From Siderastrea siderea (Eukaryota; Cnidaria; Anthozoa; Scleractinia; Rhizangiidae): a stretch of DNA of 64,000 nt. Made by a program: the position numbers and the translations under genes. Under the pieces are notes generated by a model. It saw only the letters and a program-made list of their open reading frames with translations, made no database searches and had not been told where the DNA came from. Shown here in pieces: positions 35,252 through 44,618 of this stretch (positions are counted from its first letter, which is position 1; every line of letters starts with the position of its first letter). The stretch is taken from the NCBI GenBank assembly GCA_964030785.1, contig OZ034968.1, positions 66,131,399-66,195,398 of the forward strand. Direction: 5' to 3'.

Positions 35252-35929
35252 TCATCCCAAGTTCCGAAGAAAGGTGGGGGCCGCATTTGTATTCCTCCTC
35301 CCTTTGGAGTTGGGGGTCGCGGTGATCGTCGTGGTCGTGGGCGTGGTGGTTGAGTTTGCAGGCCTTTTCCGAGTATTTTTTTTGACTAAACCGATAGCCA
35401 AAGGTACTCCGATAGACGCTAACAAACCAAGGAAGCCGCCGTATTGTGCGGCGCCTCCTTTTACAAAACCTTTTCCAACAAGATATTGTTCCGCCGCCTG
35501 TTTCTGAGTAAGAGTCATTTGCTGGACAAGTTTATAAAGCTCAATTTCCTTCGGCCCAAAACACTTTCCGAATATCTTTTTCAGCACCTTTTCAGCGCCG
35601 AAACTCAAACCTGCACTTGCTAATGCCCCAAGGGTTGGTTTTATCAAAGGTCGTGCCAAACCTAGCACAGCAGAAAACAAATTTCCACCACGCTGCGCAG
35701 TATTTGGAATCTGGGTCTGGCTTAATTTTAGCTCAACCCCTTTCCCTGCCGCTGCGGTTTTCTTCAGTCGCGAGATTTGAGTGGCGGTGAGAAGGAGTTC
35801 GTCACCGAGCCCAATTTGGCCTGGTTTAACTCTCAGAGTAACAGCTGTCTTCGAAACATAAGCTTTTTGAAGTTTCTTTTTCTGACCATCAGTCAGTGCG
35901 ATTTTATATGGATGATAAGTTGTGCTCAT
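35252..35929 (-). CDS. Polinton minor virion protein (PX-like, membrane-active candidate)
   Basis: Open 225-codon frame with ATG at 35929. The N-terminal half is lysine-rich with TDGQKKKLQKAY and an IGLGDELLLTATQI segment. A glycine/alanine-rich amphipathic or hydrophobic middle follows (NLFSAVLGLARPLIKPTL, GFLGLLASIGVPLAIGL), then a basic Thr/Pro/Arg-rich tail. This fits a small internal capsid or membrane-interacting protein, comparable in position to adenovirus minor core/pVI-like proteins. Located between protease and capsid genes. A TATA-like gtgtatattat lies just upstream (35935-35945). Family name is an inference; the coding status is clear. Confidence 0.7.
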   Translation of the reverse strand: MSTTYHPYKIALTDGQKKKLQKAYVSKTAVTLRVKPGQIGLGDELLLTATQISRLKKTAAAGKGVELKLSQTQIPNTAQRGGNLFSAVLGLARPLIKPTLGALASAGLSFGAEKVLKKIFGKCFGPKEIELYKLVQQMTLTQKQAAEQYLVGKGFVKGGAAQYGGFLGLLASIGVPLAIGLVKKNTRKRPANSTTTPTTTTITATPNSKGRRNTNAAPTFLRNLG

Positions 35930-35965
35930 CGTGCGTGTATATTATATTCAGAATTTTTTATTTGT

Positions 35966-37223
35966 CTAGACGGCGACAAGCTCATTGCCAATTTGCTTCA
36001 GCACAAATTCTTCTTCATTCAAAACCACGGCGAAGATTGTGTAATCTTGAGCGTTAGCGGCTTCGTTCAGTCTGTAATGGAATTCGAGCTTTTTGGGGTC
36101 GCCTGTCACACTTTCTTTGGTGTTTCGTAGATCAAAGTAGATAATTGGGTATAATTTCTGAAAGTTGGCGAGCTGCAGCTGAACGCCGGTGTTGTAGTCG
36201 TTCTTTCTGTATCTGAAATTGATTGAATCATTCAAAATTCTTATTTTAAAGTCATGGTCGTAATCAAGCTCAGGGTAAGAGCTTGTGCCGTACTGAAGGC
36301 GGCAAGTGGCTAATCTTGCCGAGTTATCACCATCGATATCAAATGTGTCAAAGAGGTAAGGGTTTTGCGTGTAAGCATTTTGTTTCCGAGTTTGTTGAAG
36401 GAATACAAAGACATGTTTGGGGTTTTTTACCCCAGGTGTAATCAACCACGTACCATTCGCATCCCTTCGGGAGCTGCTCAGATGCAAAACTTCTTTCAAG
36501 TATTTCCATTGGGTTGGCTGCAAGAAATTTTCATTAGCCAGGGTCTGCCCTTTACCAGTTAACTGTAATTGTGGGACCCACAACTCCAATTTACGGACAA
36601 CAATCCTTCGAGGTGTTCCATCGTTTTGGAAAATCATTTCTCTGTCGTCTTGCAGAACTCAAGTTGCATCGGTGGCAGCAGCCTGTCGGAAAGACCTTCG
36701 AAGAAGGAGTATCGGTTCAAAGGGATAATGATCTGAACTGTCTCGCCTTCATGTGACAGAAGTGCCCTTGCCCGCATTCCGACGTTCGTCGCATTGCCAT
36801 CAGTCACTGTGGTGGCGTCAGAGTCAAGATACCAAAATTGGTTTTTAGCCACGCTTCTCGAAAAATCGTCCCTCTCGAAAAAGTCAAGCAGGTTTTTGAT
36901 GAAAATAACCTTGTGGATATCGTTCGCCTCGTACAGAGTTTTTCCCGCTGATTTAAGGTTCAACCTTTTGATCAATGAGAAAGATTTACGGTTGATCGGA
37001 TATGGGTGTCAACGCCAATGTTGGCTCCGTTTGCTATAGCTTCAAACTTAAAATCGACGCGGAAATAAGCGTTGTACCAGTCATAAAAATTGTCCCGGTC
37101 TCTTACGGTAAATTTGTGGCCCGACTTGTTTTGAGTTTGGTTATTCCCAGGGAAGGTGAGCGGGGTGTCCAAATTCACTTGGACGTATGTAGTCTTCTCG
37201 AGGTATGGTTGAGTTCTGAACAT
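35966..37223 (-). pseudogene. Probable major capsid protein (double jelly-roll), frameshifted twice
   Basis: Three consecutive minus frames: 37223-36972 (ATG start, with LEKTTYVQVNLDTPLTFPG), about 36970-36634 (with KTLYEANDIHKVIFIKN) and 36637-35966 (with RKLELWVPQLQLTGKG, stop at 35966). They read as one protein of about 420 residues broken near 36958-36975 and 36650-36660; the ORF overlaps of 4 bp are chance. Size, gene order next to the penton and protease genes, and the beta-rich composition fit the Polinton capsid protein, though the assignment to major capsid protein rather than another capsid component is inferred. A TATA-like tttatatta is at 37236-37244. Confidence 0.7.
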
Positions 37224-37293
37224 GTGAACAATCGTTTATATTAAGAGAAAAAATTTCTGCGATTAAATTTCGTTTCCAAAATTCGATTTAATT

Positions 37294-37631
37294 TCACAAG
37301 GGCGCCATCTGATTTTTTTGGTTTTGCAAAATGTTTGCAAGTTTCATTTTTGTATCCTGCGACACCGGTTTTTGCTTTCGCTCTTGCAGTAGTTTTCGTA
37401 TTTGTTTTGAACCTTTTTCGACAGCAAGTTCACCAACTTTCTGCCCCGCTTTTCAGCGATTGTTTTTGTGGCTTTTTCGGCGGCTGTCTTTGCCACGTTC
37501 TTTACAGTGCCTTTAAATGCTTTGCCGATGGCCATAAGGGTGTCACGGATCATACCCAACCCCTTGTGTTTATATCGATACCTTCCGGCGTTTCCGTCAA
37601 AAAATCTTGCCCACTCGCTCGCGTGATTCAT
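37294..37631 (-). pseudogene. Small basic core-like virion protein, frameshifted
   Basis: ATG at 37631. The first frame has SEWARFFDGNAGRYRYKHKG and an alanine/lysine-rich amphipathic helix, then shifts near 37441-37455. In the next frame the protein continues with KGSKQIRKLLQERKQKPVS and ends at 37294-37296. About 112 residues, strongly basic. Comparable to small DNA-condensing core proteins or the pX/pVI group of adenoviruses; function inferred. A gtatattta motif at 37635-37643 lies 4-12 bp before the ATG. Confidence 0.6.
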
Positions 37632-37658
37632 GGTTGTATATTTATGCCAACAAAATCC

Positions 37659-38366
37659 TTACTCTTTTTCAATCATTATGCTAACAATTGCATTAATCTC
37701 GCTTTTATTCACAGGATGCCACTCAAGCCGATACGGCTGTTTTTGAAATGGATAGCTAACCTGAAGCCCTGTTGTTGAGAAACTGTATAACACATCGCTT
37801 GGAACATCGTTTGCTCGCCGTGTGATCAGATCGCAGTGCAGAAACACCCAATCAACGCTTCTTGTGATATTCGGGACGATTGTTCCGACATAATTTTTTT
37901 CTCCTGTCAAGATCTTTTTCTCATAACCAAGCAATTCAGCGAAAGCTCCTTGAGAAAGGTCAAGCTCATAATTTTCATGCATCAAACTGACAACCCGGAA
38001 AATTGTCATATCGAAATACAGAGTGAAAATGAAATCACTGTCTTTGTCTTCCGGTTTCACTTTACCGGTTTGGGACTGAAGAAAGCTGTTGATGCCAGAG
38101 TAATCATACATTCCATTCGGGAATGTCAAGGTCTGCCACTCTTCAGACTTCTTTCTCCAGCGAATTTTGTTGTTGTCAAAAGTGTCATCAATGTTGTACC
38201 ATGAGTAACTCATAGTGATAAGTTTTTTGAGCTAGGCTTTATAGTTTCCTGAATCTAACTTAATCGGAGGTTGAAAATTAATTGTGAAATCGTGTGAAAC
38301 CTGAGCGGCTACGGTTCTTTGTAGTTTTGCGAGGCTCGAGTCAAGCAGAAGATTTAAGGTCATCAT
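37659..38366 (-). pseudogene. Probable penton / minor capsid protein, one nonsense codon
   Basis: In frame from ATG 38366 the first part includes FTINFQPPIKLDSGNYKA, then a TAG at 38232-38234. The same frame then continues as a 184-codon segment (from 38213) with YSWYNIDD, NGMYDYSGINSFLQ, FAELLGYEKKIL and a C-terminus with NAIVSIMIE. The layout of an N-terminal strand ending NYK, a YDYSxIN motif, and an LLGY motif is that of the single jelly-roll minor capsid (penton-like) proteins of Polintons and related viruses. About 235 residues. Only this stop breaks it, so decay here is light. TATATA lies directly upstream (38371-38378). Confidence 0.72.
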
Positions 38367-39369
38367 TGGTCTATATAATTACGAAAAATTTTATTCTTTT
38401 GTTGATTATTGATGAAACCAAGCGTGGAAAGTGAATTAAGCAAAGTTTTTACCTGGTTTCGTGGTTTTATTGAGCTGTTTCCAGCTTTGATCGATCCTAA
38501 GCTCACATCAAGTTGGTTGATCAATTCTTCAGCTTCATCAGCGATGCCGCTTCCTTCGGTTTCCCAATTCTGTTCTTCAGGGAAGAAGTCCTCGTGACCG
38601 TCTGAAGGTGGGTCGAGAGAAGGTCTTCGGCTCTCAACAGCTTCTTTCAGAGATGTTTCCAGAGAGGTTGGAGGAATTTCTCTTTTGCGTGGGGGAGTGG
38701 ACTTTAGTCTCTGCTTCCCCTCCTGTAACCGTTTCGAAAGAGATTCTTTTGTTACCCTTCTTTTCGCATAAATATCATCTCTTACTTTTTTGAGGTCTTC
38801 CACCGAATAACCAAAGAATGGAGAGTCTTTCTTTTTTACTCTGTCATTGGGATCATTTCCGTATTGCGTTATTAACCGATTGGCTGTTTGCAATAGGGTT
38901 GATTCATGGGGATATTCTGGCTTAACAGGTCCTGGCATTGCCCACTCTTTACGTGCGGATTTTTCTTCCATCAGTGGTGGGGGCGGTTGTGGAAAATCAT
39001 CATCATCAACAACTTCTTGATATGGGGTGGTGGTGTTGATGGTGGTGGTGGTGGTGGTGGTGGTGTTGGTGGTGGTGATGGTTCTGGTGATGGTGCTGGT
39101 GTTGGTGCATCCGGTCTGAATTTATCACCAAACGGGTTGATTTCGTCAAATTCATGCATTGTGTAACCAGGACTTTCCTGCACCTCTTCCGCAGTGGTGC
39201 TGCTCTTTTCATCAAGCCTTTTTGTAATAGGTTTAAAAAGCTCTTCTCCTGAAAGCTGACCAAACTCTTTGTTAATTTTGTTTTTTCTGAATTTTTGGTG
39301 AATTTCTTGTGTTTGTTGATCGACCGCCGTTTTTTCCTTTGCCCTTTGTTCCCACTTTCGCATTGACAT
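38363..39369 (-). pseudogene. Proline-rich virion-associated protein, frameshifted
   Basis: ATG at 39369 (MSMRKWEQRAKEK) opens a charged protein with KFRKNKINKEFGQLSGEELF. It reaches a proline-rich tract encoded by a GGT-type repeat (about 39031-39110 on the plus strand). After a frameshift in or just after that tract (about 39005-39035) the protein continues as the 202-codon frame with EKSARKEWAMPGPVKPEY, to a stop at 38363. About 335 residues in all. Frame slippage in the repeat is the likely break. Its last 4 bp overlap the start of the penton gene. Function unknown; position suggests a virion component. Confidence 0.6.
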
Positions 39370-39402
39370 TTTCAGTGTGATTATATAGAGATACAAAAAA
39401 AA
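39370..39402. promoter_or_regulatory. Divergent promoter region
   Basis: Only 33 bp separate the start of the minus-strand proline-rich virion gene (39369) from the ATPase ATG (39403). The space contains gattatatagaga, a TATA-like element that could serve both directions. Inferred from position and motif. Confidence 0.5.
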
Positions 39403-40041
39403 ATGAAGATTCCAAATTACGACCCCACTTTTTCCAAAAGTAGCTACAAGCAAGGCCACCCTTGCATGCCAGCCGATGTTTTTCGGATGCTGATTTGTGG
39501 ACCCAGTAATTCTGGCAAAACAAACATATTACTGCATATGCTTTATGATCATGAGTTGTTAGAGTTTGATAAAATTTACCTCTTTTCAAAAAACCTGCAC
39601 CAGAACAAATACCAGGCTCTTTTGCAGGACTTTGCTGAACGAATCAACCCCAAGGTTGGTTACGAGGTCATCGAGGCTCCCGGTGATGAAATCATTCCGC
39701 TCGAAAGGCTTCCGGTGGACAACCAAAAAATTGTTGTCTTTGATGATCTTGTTTGTGAAAGCAACCAAAACAGCATCATTAATTATTTTATCAACGGGCA
39801 GCACAGAAACGGCTGCGTTATTTACCTCACTCAAACCTTCTACAAGGTGCCGAAAAACATCCGGAATAACTGCAGCCATTTTTGTATTTTCAGATTTCTT
39901 CCACGAGAAAACAAGCGGATTGCGGACGAGATAGGTGTTGATCATATCACGTTAGATCGCGCCACCGATAAAAAATATTCTTTCTTTTACTATGACAAGC
40001 CCAAAAAAATAATAAAGAAAAATTTTGACGAAGATATATAA
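39403..40041 (+). CDS. ATP: Genome-packaging ATPase (FtsK/HerA, A32-like)
   Basis: Intact 212-codon frame with ATG after an A run. Walker A is [11 protein letters not shown] (residues about 31-41), Walker B VVFDD (residues 111-115), and the arginine/sensor region is [16 protein letters not shown] (141-156). These are the features of the poxvirus A32-like packaging ATPases of Polintons, adintoviruses and virophages, which pump DNA into the capsid. Length is typical. TAATG couples its stop to the start of the fibre gene at 40041. It is one of the few unbroken genes in the element. Confidence 0.93.
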   Translation: MKIPNYDPTFSKSSYKQGHPCMPADVFRMLICGPSNSGKTNILLHMLYDHELLEFDKIYLFSKNLHQNKYQALLQDFAERINPKVGYEVIEAPGDEIIPLERLPVDNQKIVVFDDLVCESNQNSIINYFINGQHRNGCVIYLTQTFYKVPKNIRNNCSHFCIFRFLPRENKRIADEIGVDHITLDRATDKKYSFFYYDKPKKIIKKNFDEDI

Positions 40042-41763
40042 TGGGGTACATTAACGGCCAAATAGGTGAAACAAGCCAAACAACAAGTGAAACGGTGGGT
40101 CCTCCTGCGCCGAGGGGTGATATAGGCCCCGCGGGACCACAAGGTCCGATTGGTCCCCGAGGGGAGAAGGGTCCTCGAGGGGAGGCCGGTCCACAAGGAC
40201 CCCAAGGGCAAAATGGACCGCAGGGTCCAAAAGGCGACAAAGGTGATCCTGGGCCTGAGGGTAGGGTCAGCGGTTCTGCTGATATTGACATGCAAAATAA
40301 GTACGATATTTTGCGATTAAAAAGCAATCCTTATCCTGTCCAAGGTGATCTGTCAAAGGTAATAAACTATCAGGACACGAGAAATATCTTTCTTTCAAAA
40401 AAGGAAGGTGGGAAAATGGAAGCAAGCATTGATATGAATAATAATACACTCTACAACGTAAAAGACCCAGAACAGGTAGATCAAGCCACAAACAAAAAGT
40501 ATGTCGATAATCAGCTTGTGAAAAAACTGGATAAAGCAGCTGATATTGATATGGAAAATAATTCGATTATCAATCTTGATCTTCCATCAAACCCAAGAGA
40601 CGCCGCATGTGTCGAGTTTGTTAACTACAAAATTGATGACATGACACAAAAAAAGTTTCTCAAATTTGATGGCGCTAACAGTATGACTGGAGACTTAAAC
40701 TTAAATAATAATACAATTGCCAACTTACATACCGATGGCAAAGATCCGAAATCCGCAGTTAATGTTGATTTTATGCAAAGTAAAATAACATCTATGTCAG
40801 ATCTTGTCAGTCAAACAATTCATGAATCCCATATCACTAGCTCGACAAATAAAAAGGACGCCTTCAGATACTTGATGGAAGACACTGATGAATCGTCGAG
40901 CCTGATGAATCGTCGTTGATGCCCAAAACATCAATGTTTTGGGCATCAACGATTTTCCCGAATCTCCACATCAAATAAATAAAAAAGCTTACACTCTCAA
41001 ACTCCTGTTTGAAAAAGACTCACCAAACCAGTACCGGTCACGCCTGGGTTTTAACCTCCATCCACTTCCGGTCGGTTACTACACGATGGTTGTGGAATGG
41101 TTTCCACCAGAAATGAATGAGGTGAGTGTAACACCACAAGCCACGACGATTTCAATTTCTAATCATACAACCAAAACATTCGAGAAGTACACCAAAACAC
41201 TCATCCACTTTCACAGATGGAGTAGCTCACACCCGCAATACATATATCTCGACCTGCACGGCACGGTCCGTGGTTCATCATTCATAAAAATTGGACATCT
41301 AATTGTTTATGGTCTTAAAGAAACCGTTTCAAACGTTGATCCAAGTGTCTATGACACTGCTTTTGTTACTGAAAATGGACAAATCGTAATGCAAACAGAC
41401 CTGTCTTTAAACGGGCATCGTTTGCGCGGTTCAATTCATTACATAAATGGGATTTTGAATACGAACAATGGAAACACATTTTTATTGAATGGTTGTGACA
41501 AAATAATCATTCCAAATTATAGCCACATATTAAAAATAAAAGTGTTCTATTTCAAACTCAAAAGTGAATATACCCCTATTTCCTTAAAAATAAAACACAG
41601 TTTTCATTTAACTCAATCAATCACCTACAATTCAACCCAAGCAACTCAATTACAGACAATAAATATTAATTTAGTACTGGGAAACGCCGTAATGGCTGTG
41701 GAACTGGCTTCAGTTGTAAAAGATGAAGAACTCTTACTGTTGATTGAATATAGAGTACCATAA
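40041..41763 (+). pseudogene. Collagen-stalk fibre-like protein, broken by a palindromic insertion
   Basis: The first frame (292 codons, ATG at 40041 overlapping the ATPase stop) has 16 uninterrupted Gly-X-Y triplets (residues 26-73). Repeated tail-fibre-like units follow with [20 protein letters not shown] and [10 protein letters not shown], each before a residue block like ATNKKYVDN. It ends at a duplicated palindromic segment (40904-40952). The second frame (40939-41763, no ATG) continues with RLGFNLHPLPVGYY and a beta-rich C-terminal half with DLSLNGHRL. Together about 570 residues, plausibly a trimeric spike for host attachment. Collagen stalks occur in other large dsDNA virus fibres; the role here is inference. 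Confidence 0.75.
40913..40952. repeat. Perfect palindrome interrupting the fibre gene
   Basis: Arms of 19 bp (40913-40931 and 40934-40952), tcgttgatgcccaaaacat and its exact reverse complement, separated by 2 bp. Just upstream, gatgaatcgtcg occurs twice (40887-40898 and 40904-40915). The right arm reads in the frame of the downstream fibre half, so the left arm plus the repeated 12-mer look like a templated, snap-back insertion. Confidence 0.9.
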
Positions 41764-41792
41764 ACATTTTTTTTCATTTATTATATATCACA

Positions 41793-42265
41793 ATGCGGGA
41801 CATTTTCGAATTCAACCACATTAATAAAACCCTCTCAGAAAACGAAGTTAGAATTCTGAAAGATCTATATGCTTACTATCATAAAAAACATTTCGGTTAT
41901 CAAAAGTTTTACAAAAGTTATCGAAGGAAAAACTTTCCGCTGGCAAGTTAATTATCAGCCCCGCAGTAGCCGGCGGAATTACATTTAACGCTGTTGTCAT
42001 GGCAACTTTAACTGGTGTCGGTCTTATTTTAAAAGCGGTGGCTAGCCTAAAGAAATATGATAAGAAGACGGAACAAGCAAATTTTGCCCGGATCGAATAC
42101 CAAAAAGTCCTTGATGAGATTCGCTTCTACCTCAGAGGCGAAACTTTCGACGAACAAGTTTTTCTTGATAAATTGAAAATAATAGATAATTTCATCATTG
42201 ACCACTGTATGGAGATTCCACCGTCTATTTGTAAAAAATATAGCAATACATTTGCTCCGTTGTAA
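41793..42265 (+). pseudogene. Membrane-segment protein of the Polinton, frameshifted
   Basis: ATG at 41793 after tattatatatcaca. The first frame runs 52 codons with NHINKTLSENEVRILKDLY. After a one-base shift at about 41921-41930 the protein continues with GKLIISPAVAGGITF, a hydrophobic stretch to about LTGVGLILKAVA, and a helical C-terminus (YQKVLDEIRFYLRGE) with a stop at 42263-42265. About 157 residues with one likely membrane helix. A comparable small protein family is common in cnidarian Polinton-like DNA as far as I recall; function unknown. Confidence 0.55.
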
Positions 42266-42296
42266 GATCTTCGAAGAATAATATACGCAGAAAAAA

Positions 42297-42680
42297 ATGA
42301 TTGCAGTCTTGCAAGCTATTTCTTATCAACTAGTTGAGCTTCTCACACCCCCTGAAATTAAGCAAATAAGATTTATTACTCGTGAGTGTGTTTCAAAAAT
42401 ATTGTTACCAACACGTGACAAAGATGGCTACCCCACTTCAGGACTAGATGTGGTCCCATAAAACGATTTTTTCCTCATAAAGTTGAAAATGAAACCCTTT
42501 TTCTTATATAAAAATGCAAAAATACGAAAAAAAAGCGTGTGCGAGTCACCCGCCATGTTTTTTACTGCTCGTCAAAGGCCTGAGAAAGAGAAATTTTACT
42601 TCCTGTCTCTTTCTGAGAAAAATGTCACGCAACTCCGCTTCATAAAGTTTCTCCTCGAGCAGAAAAGAACACCCTGTTAA
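42297..42680 (+). pseudogene. Small unidentified Polinton gene with in-frame stop
   Basis: ATG at 42297, following taatatacgcag, opens 54 codons (MIAVLQAISYQLVELL and onward) to TAA at 42459-42461. The same frame then stays open to 42680, with EKFYFLSLSEKNVTQLRF near the end. Either two very small genes or one gene of about 128 codons with a nonsense codon. The helical first part faintly recalls a death-effector-type fold, but evidence is too thin to name it. Confidence 0.35.
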
Positions 42681-42707
42681 ACAAATGTATATTCAATGTA
42701 TCTTACT

Positions 42708-43019
42708 ATGGATGTCTGTACAGATTAACAAGCGATATCACAAGACTATTGGCCAACAGAGGAACGCTTTCAAATTTTAAAATGGCGGGATATTTCAGAC
42801 GCTGTGTACAAAATTAAAAAAGTTGCACACCGGAGAGGCAAATTTGGGAATTCAGCTATTTTAACTTTAGAAACAAAGTATGGAAATGGCTTTCGTGTGT
42901 GGGCCCCTAAACGCCTTGCAGAAGACCTGCTGGAAGACGATTCTTCTCAATTTGTCTACAAAATAGGTCTCAAAACGTCTGCTAACAGTAATGAATATTT
43001 TGATTATGAATTAGTGTAA
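42708..43019 (+). pseudogene. Small conserved-looking protein (possible OB-fold), early stop
   Basis: From ATG 42708 the frame meets TAA at 42726-42728, then runs open with DYWPTEERFQILKWRD, HRRGKFGNSAILTLETKYG and a stop at 43017-43019. A later GTG at 42804 could also start translation. The G-KFG-S-ILTLE--YG pattern suggests a compact beta-barrel, perhaps a single-strand binding protein, but this is speculation. The next small frame starts 2 bp downstream. Confidence 0.45.
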
Positions 43020-43021
43020 TC

Positions 43022-43162
43022 ATGTCTGTGTATATTGATTACGGCTTCACTGGACCGCGAAGTCACGCGCCTGTAAACACAACTTGGGAAAAACCCCGAT
43101 CGGAGACAAGAGATTACGTCACAGATATTTTTGAAAATAAATATCATGTGAATAGCCACTGA
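43022..43162 (+). CDS. Very small open frame (46 aa), uncertain
   Basis: ATG two bases after the previous stop, ending TGA at 43160-43162. The product (MSVYIDYGFTGPRSHAP and onward) has no recognised domain. The tight spacing to the gene before it supports a real product, but no other evidence exists. Confidence 0.3.
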   Translation: MSVYIDYGFTGPRSHAPVNTTWEKPRSETRDYVTDIFENKYHVNSH

Positions 43163-43176
43163 GACAAAAGCCGTTT

Positions 43177-43306
43177 CACGTGCAAAACAATAGAATACAT
43201 ACCAAATCTCCCTGGCAACTAGCTGTTTGAAAAGTAAATTAAAAATCTATTTATACTTTTTCAGTCGCTAGGGAGATTTGGTATGTATTCTTTTGTTTTA
43301 CACGTG
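43177..43306. repeat. 40-bp inverted repeat with CACGTG ends
   Basis: 43177-43216 and 43267-43306 are reverse complements at 37 of 40 positions (core aatacataccaaatctccct), around a 50-bp AT-rich spacer with atttatac. Each arm ends in CACGTG on its outer side, and a third CACGTG lies at 43332-43337, 50 bp before the ATG at 43387. Candidate regulatory or replication structure. Confidence 0.85.
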
Positions 43307-43386
43307 GAAAGTTATTGTCTTTTTTTCGTTTCACGTGAGCTGTCTGTATTAAAAAGGGTGAAAAAGTTCTCTCCTTCATTGTCACC

Positions 43387-43725
43387 ATGGATAATGTTGA
43401 ATTTCCTGAATGTGACTCCTCTGACCTGGCTGCAAGGCCAGATGTTAACCATTTTCAAGTTCCCCCTATCCAACCAATGGAAGGGATTGAACAGTTCCTT
43501 GGAAGGGTCCTTCAACAGGATTCACTTCCAAAGCAAGATGTGAGGGGAACATGGAATAAAACAAAAAGTGAAAGAGAAAAGCTTATGAAACAACTCAATA
43601 AAGCGAATCAAGTAATCGAATATTGGATTTCAAAAAGAAAATTCATTGAGCAACAGCTGATTACAAACAGAGAACAGATTGAGAATCTCCGAGGAAGAAT
43701 GCTTGCAGACTGTTTGGGTGAATAA
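43387..43725 (+). CDS. Coiled-coil protein of unknown function
   Basis: Intact 112-codon frame with a Kozak-like CACCATGG start. The N-terminus is acidic and proline-containing, with HFQVPPIQPMEG. The second half is a charged helix (KSEREKLMKQLNKANQVIEY, then EQQLITNREQIENL), probably a coiled coil. No cysteines beyond two scattered and no enzyme motif. Lies alone downstream of the 43177-43306 inverted repeat, whose E-box-like sites may control it. Possibly an element-specific regulatory or virion protein. Confidence 0.55.
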   Translation: MDNVEFPECDSSDLAARPDVNHFQVPPIQPMEGIEQFLGRVLQQDSLPKQDVRGTWNKTKSEREKLMKQLNKANQVIEYWISKRKFIEQQLITNREQIENLRGRMLADCLGE

Positions 43726-44238
43726 AACAGCTGATGAATACAGAGCATTGACATCTCCGCGGGCTGAGCGATTGCACTCTGATTAAAACGGAGAACATTG
43801 AAGTTACCGCAGACTGAGTGATTGCGGAGAATATATTTAAAACTCTGTGTGTGAATTATTGTAGAGTGATTAAAACGGAGAACATATGAATAAAAATGAT
43901 TTATTTTATTAAGTGTGTGTTTTATTATGATTAGTGATGAAAACCGTTTAGTTGTTAGTCAATGTTATGGATTAACCAACATTTTTAAAAATTAATGCCT
44001 GCTAATTTGAGAGAAAACCCCTTTCCACTATATTTAAACGTGAGGTCAATACATTTCGTAACACCGAAAGTTTAAAAGTAGAAAGTTCTAGAGTATAATT
44101 GATATCATTGCTTACGCTATAGTCGAACGGCGAAGTAGTGTTTAATGAAATCGAGCCCCCTCCCACCGGTTTAAACTTGTTCAATAGACCATTTCGATAT
44201 ATTTAAATTCAGACTTGGCTCGGCGGGCGAAAGAATAT
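43726..44238. other. Polinton region with short direct repeats, no clear gene
   Basis: gattaaaacggagaacat occurs at about 43782 and 43868, and related gctgagcgattgc / actgagtgattgcgg pairs precede them, so short units are repeated. A minus frame at 44002-44184 (60 codons, TTG start) is unsupported. Confidence 0.45.
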
Positions 44239-44600
44239 TTAATCATCCTCTTCCCAAAAACGAATAAATTCTTCGTTGCATGGTAAAACGATATGATGAA
44301 TAACTCCATTTTCATCACAAATTGAACATACCCCGGTTGATTCAGCACCTATATCATAAAGATTACTAAAAGTCCATACATTTACGATTCGTTGTCGCTC
44401 TTCATAACCGGTGCATCGAGAATATCCTCGTGAATTTCTTTCCAGCCCCTTGCTAATCGTTTACTAATCATTTTACGATTATTAAGCTTGCATATGTTTT
44501 CGAACATGTTACAAAGATCCTCATACACAAGGGGTAAACGGAAGACAAGGGGTAAATCCAACGATACTAGTTCAATTTCTTCAATGTTTTCTACAGACAT
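44239..44600 (-). pseudogene. Polinton protein with C-x2-C...HH...C motif, frameshifted
   Basis: ATG at 44600, 8-16 bp downstream of gtatattta in minus orientation. The first frame has SLDLPLVFRLPLVYEDLC and NRKMISKRLARGWKEI. Near 44395-44405 the frame shifts and the protein continues with WTFSNLYDIGAES, CSICDENG and HHIVLPC, to a stop at 44239-44241. About 120 residues; the CSIC/HH/C cluster may bind zinc. It is the outermost gene next to the right terminal repeat and runs toward the element centre. Function unknown. Confidence 0.55.
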
Positions 44601-44618
44601 TACGACTTGTATATTTAA

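Noticed and set aside
35274..37778. Several plus-strand frames of 60-147 codons opposite the capsid genes
   Set aside because: All are antisense to minus-strand virion genes and show no features of their own.
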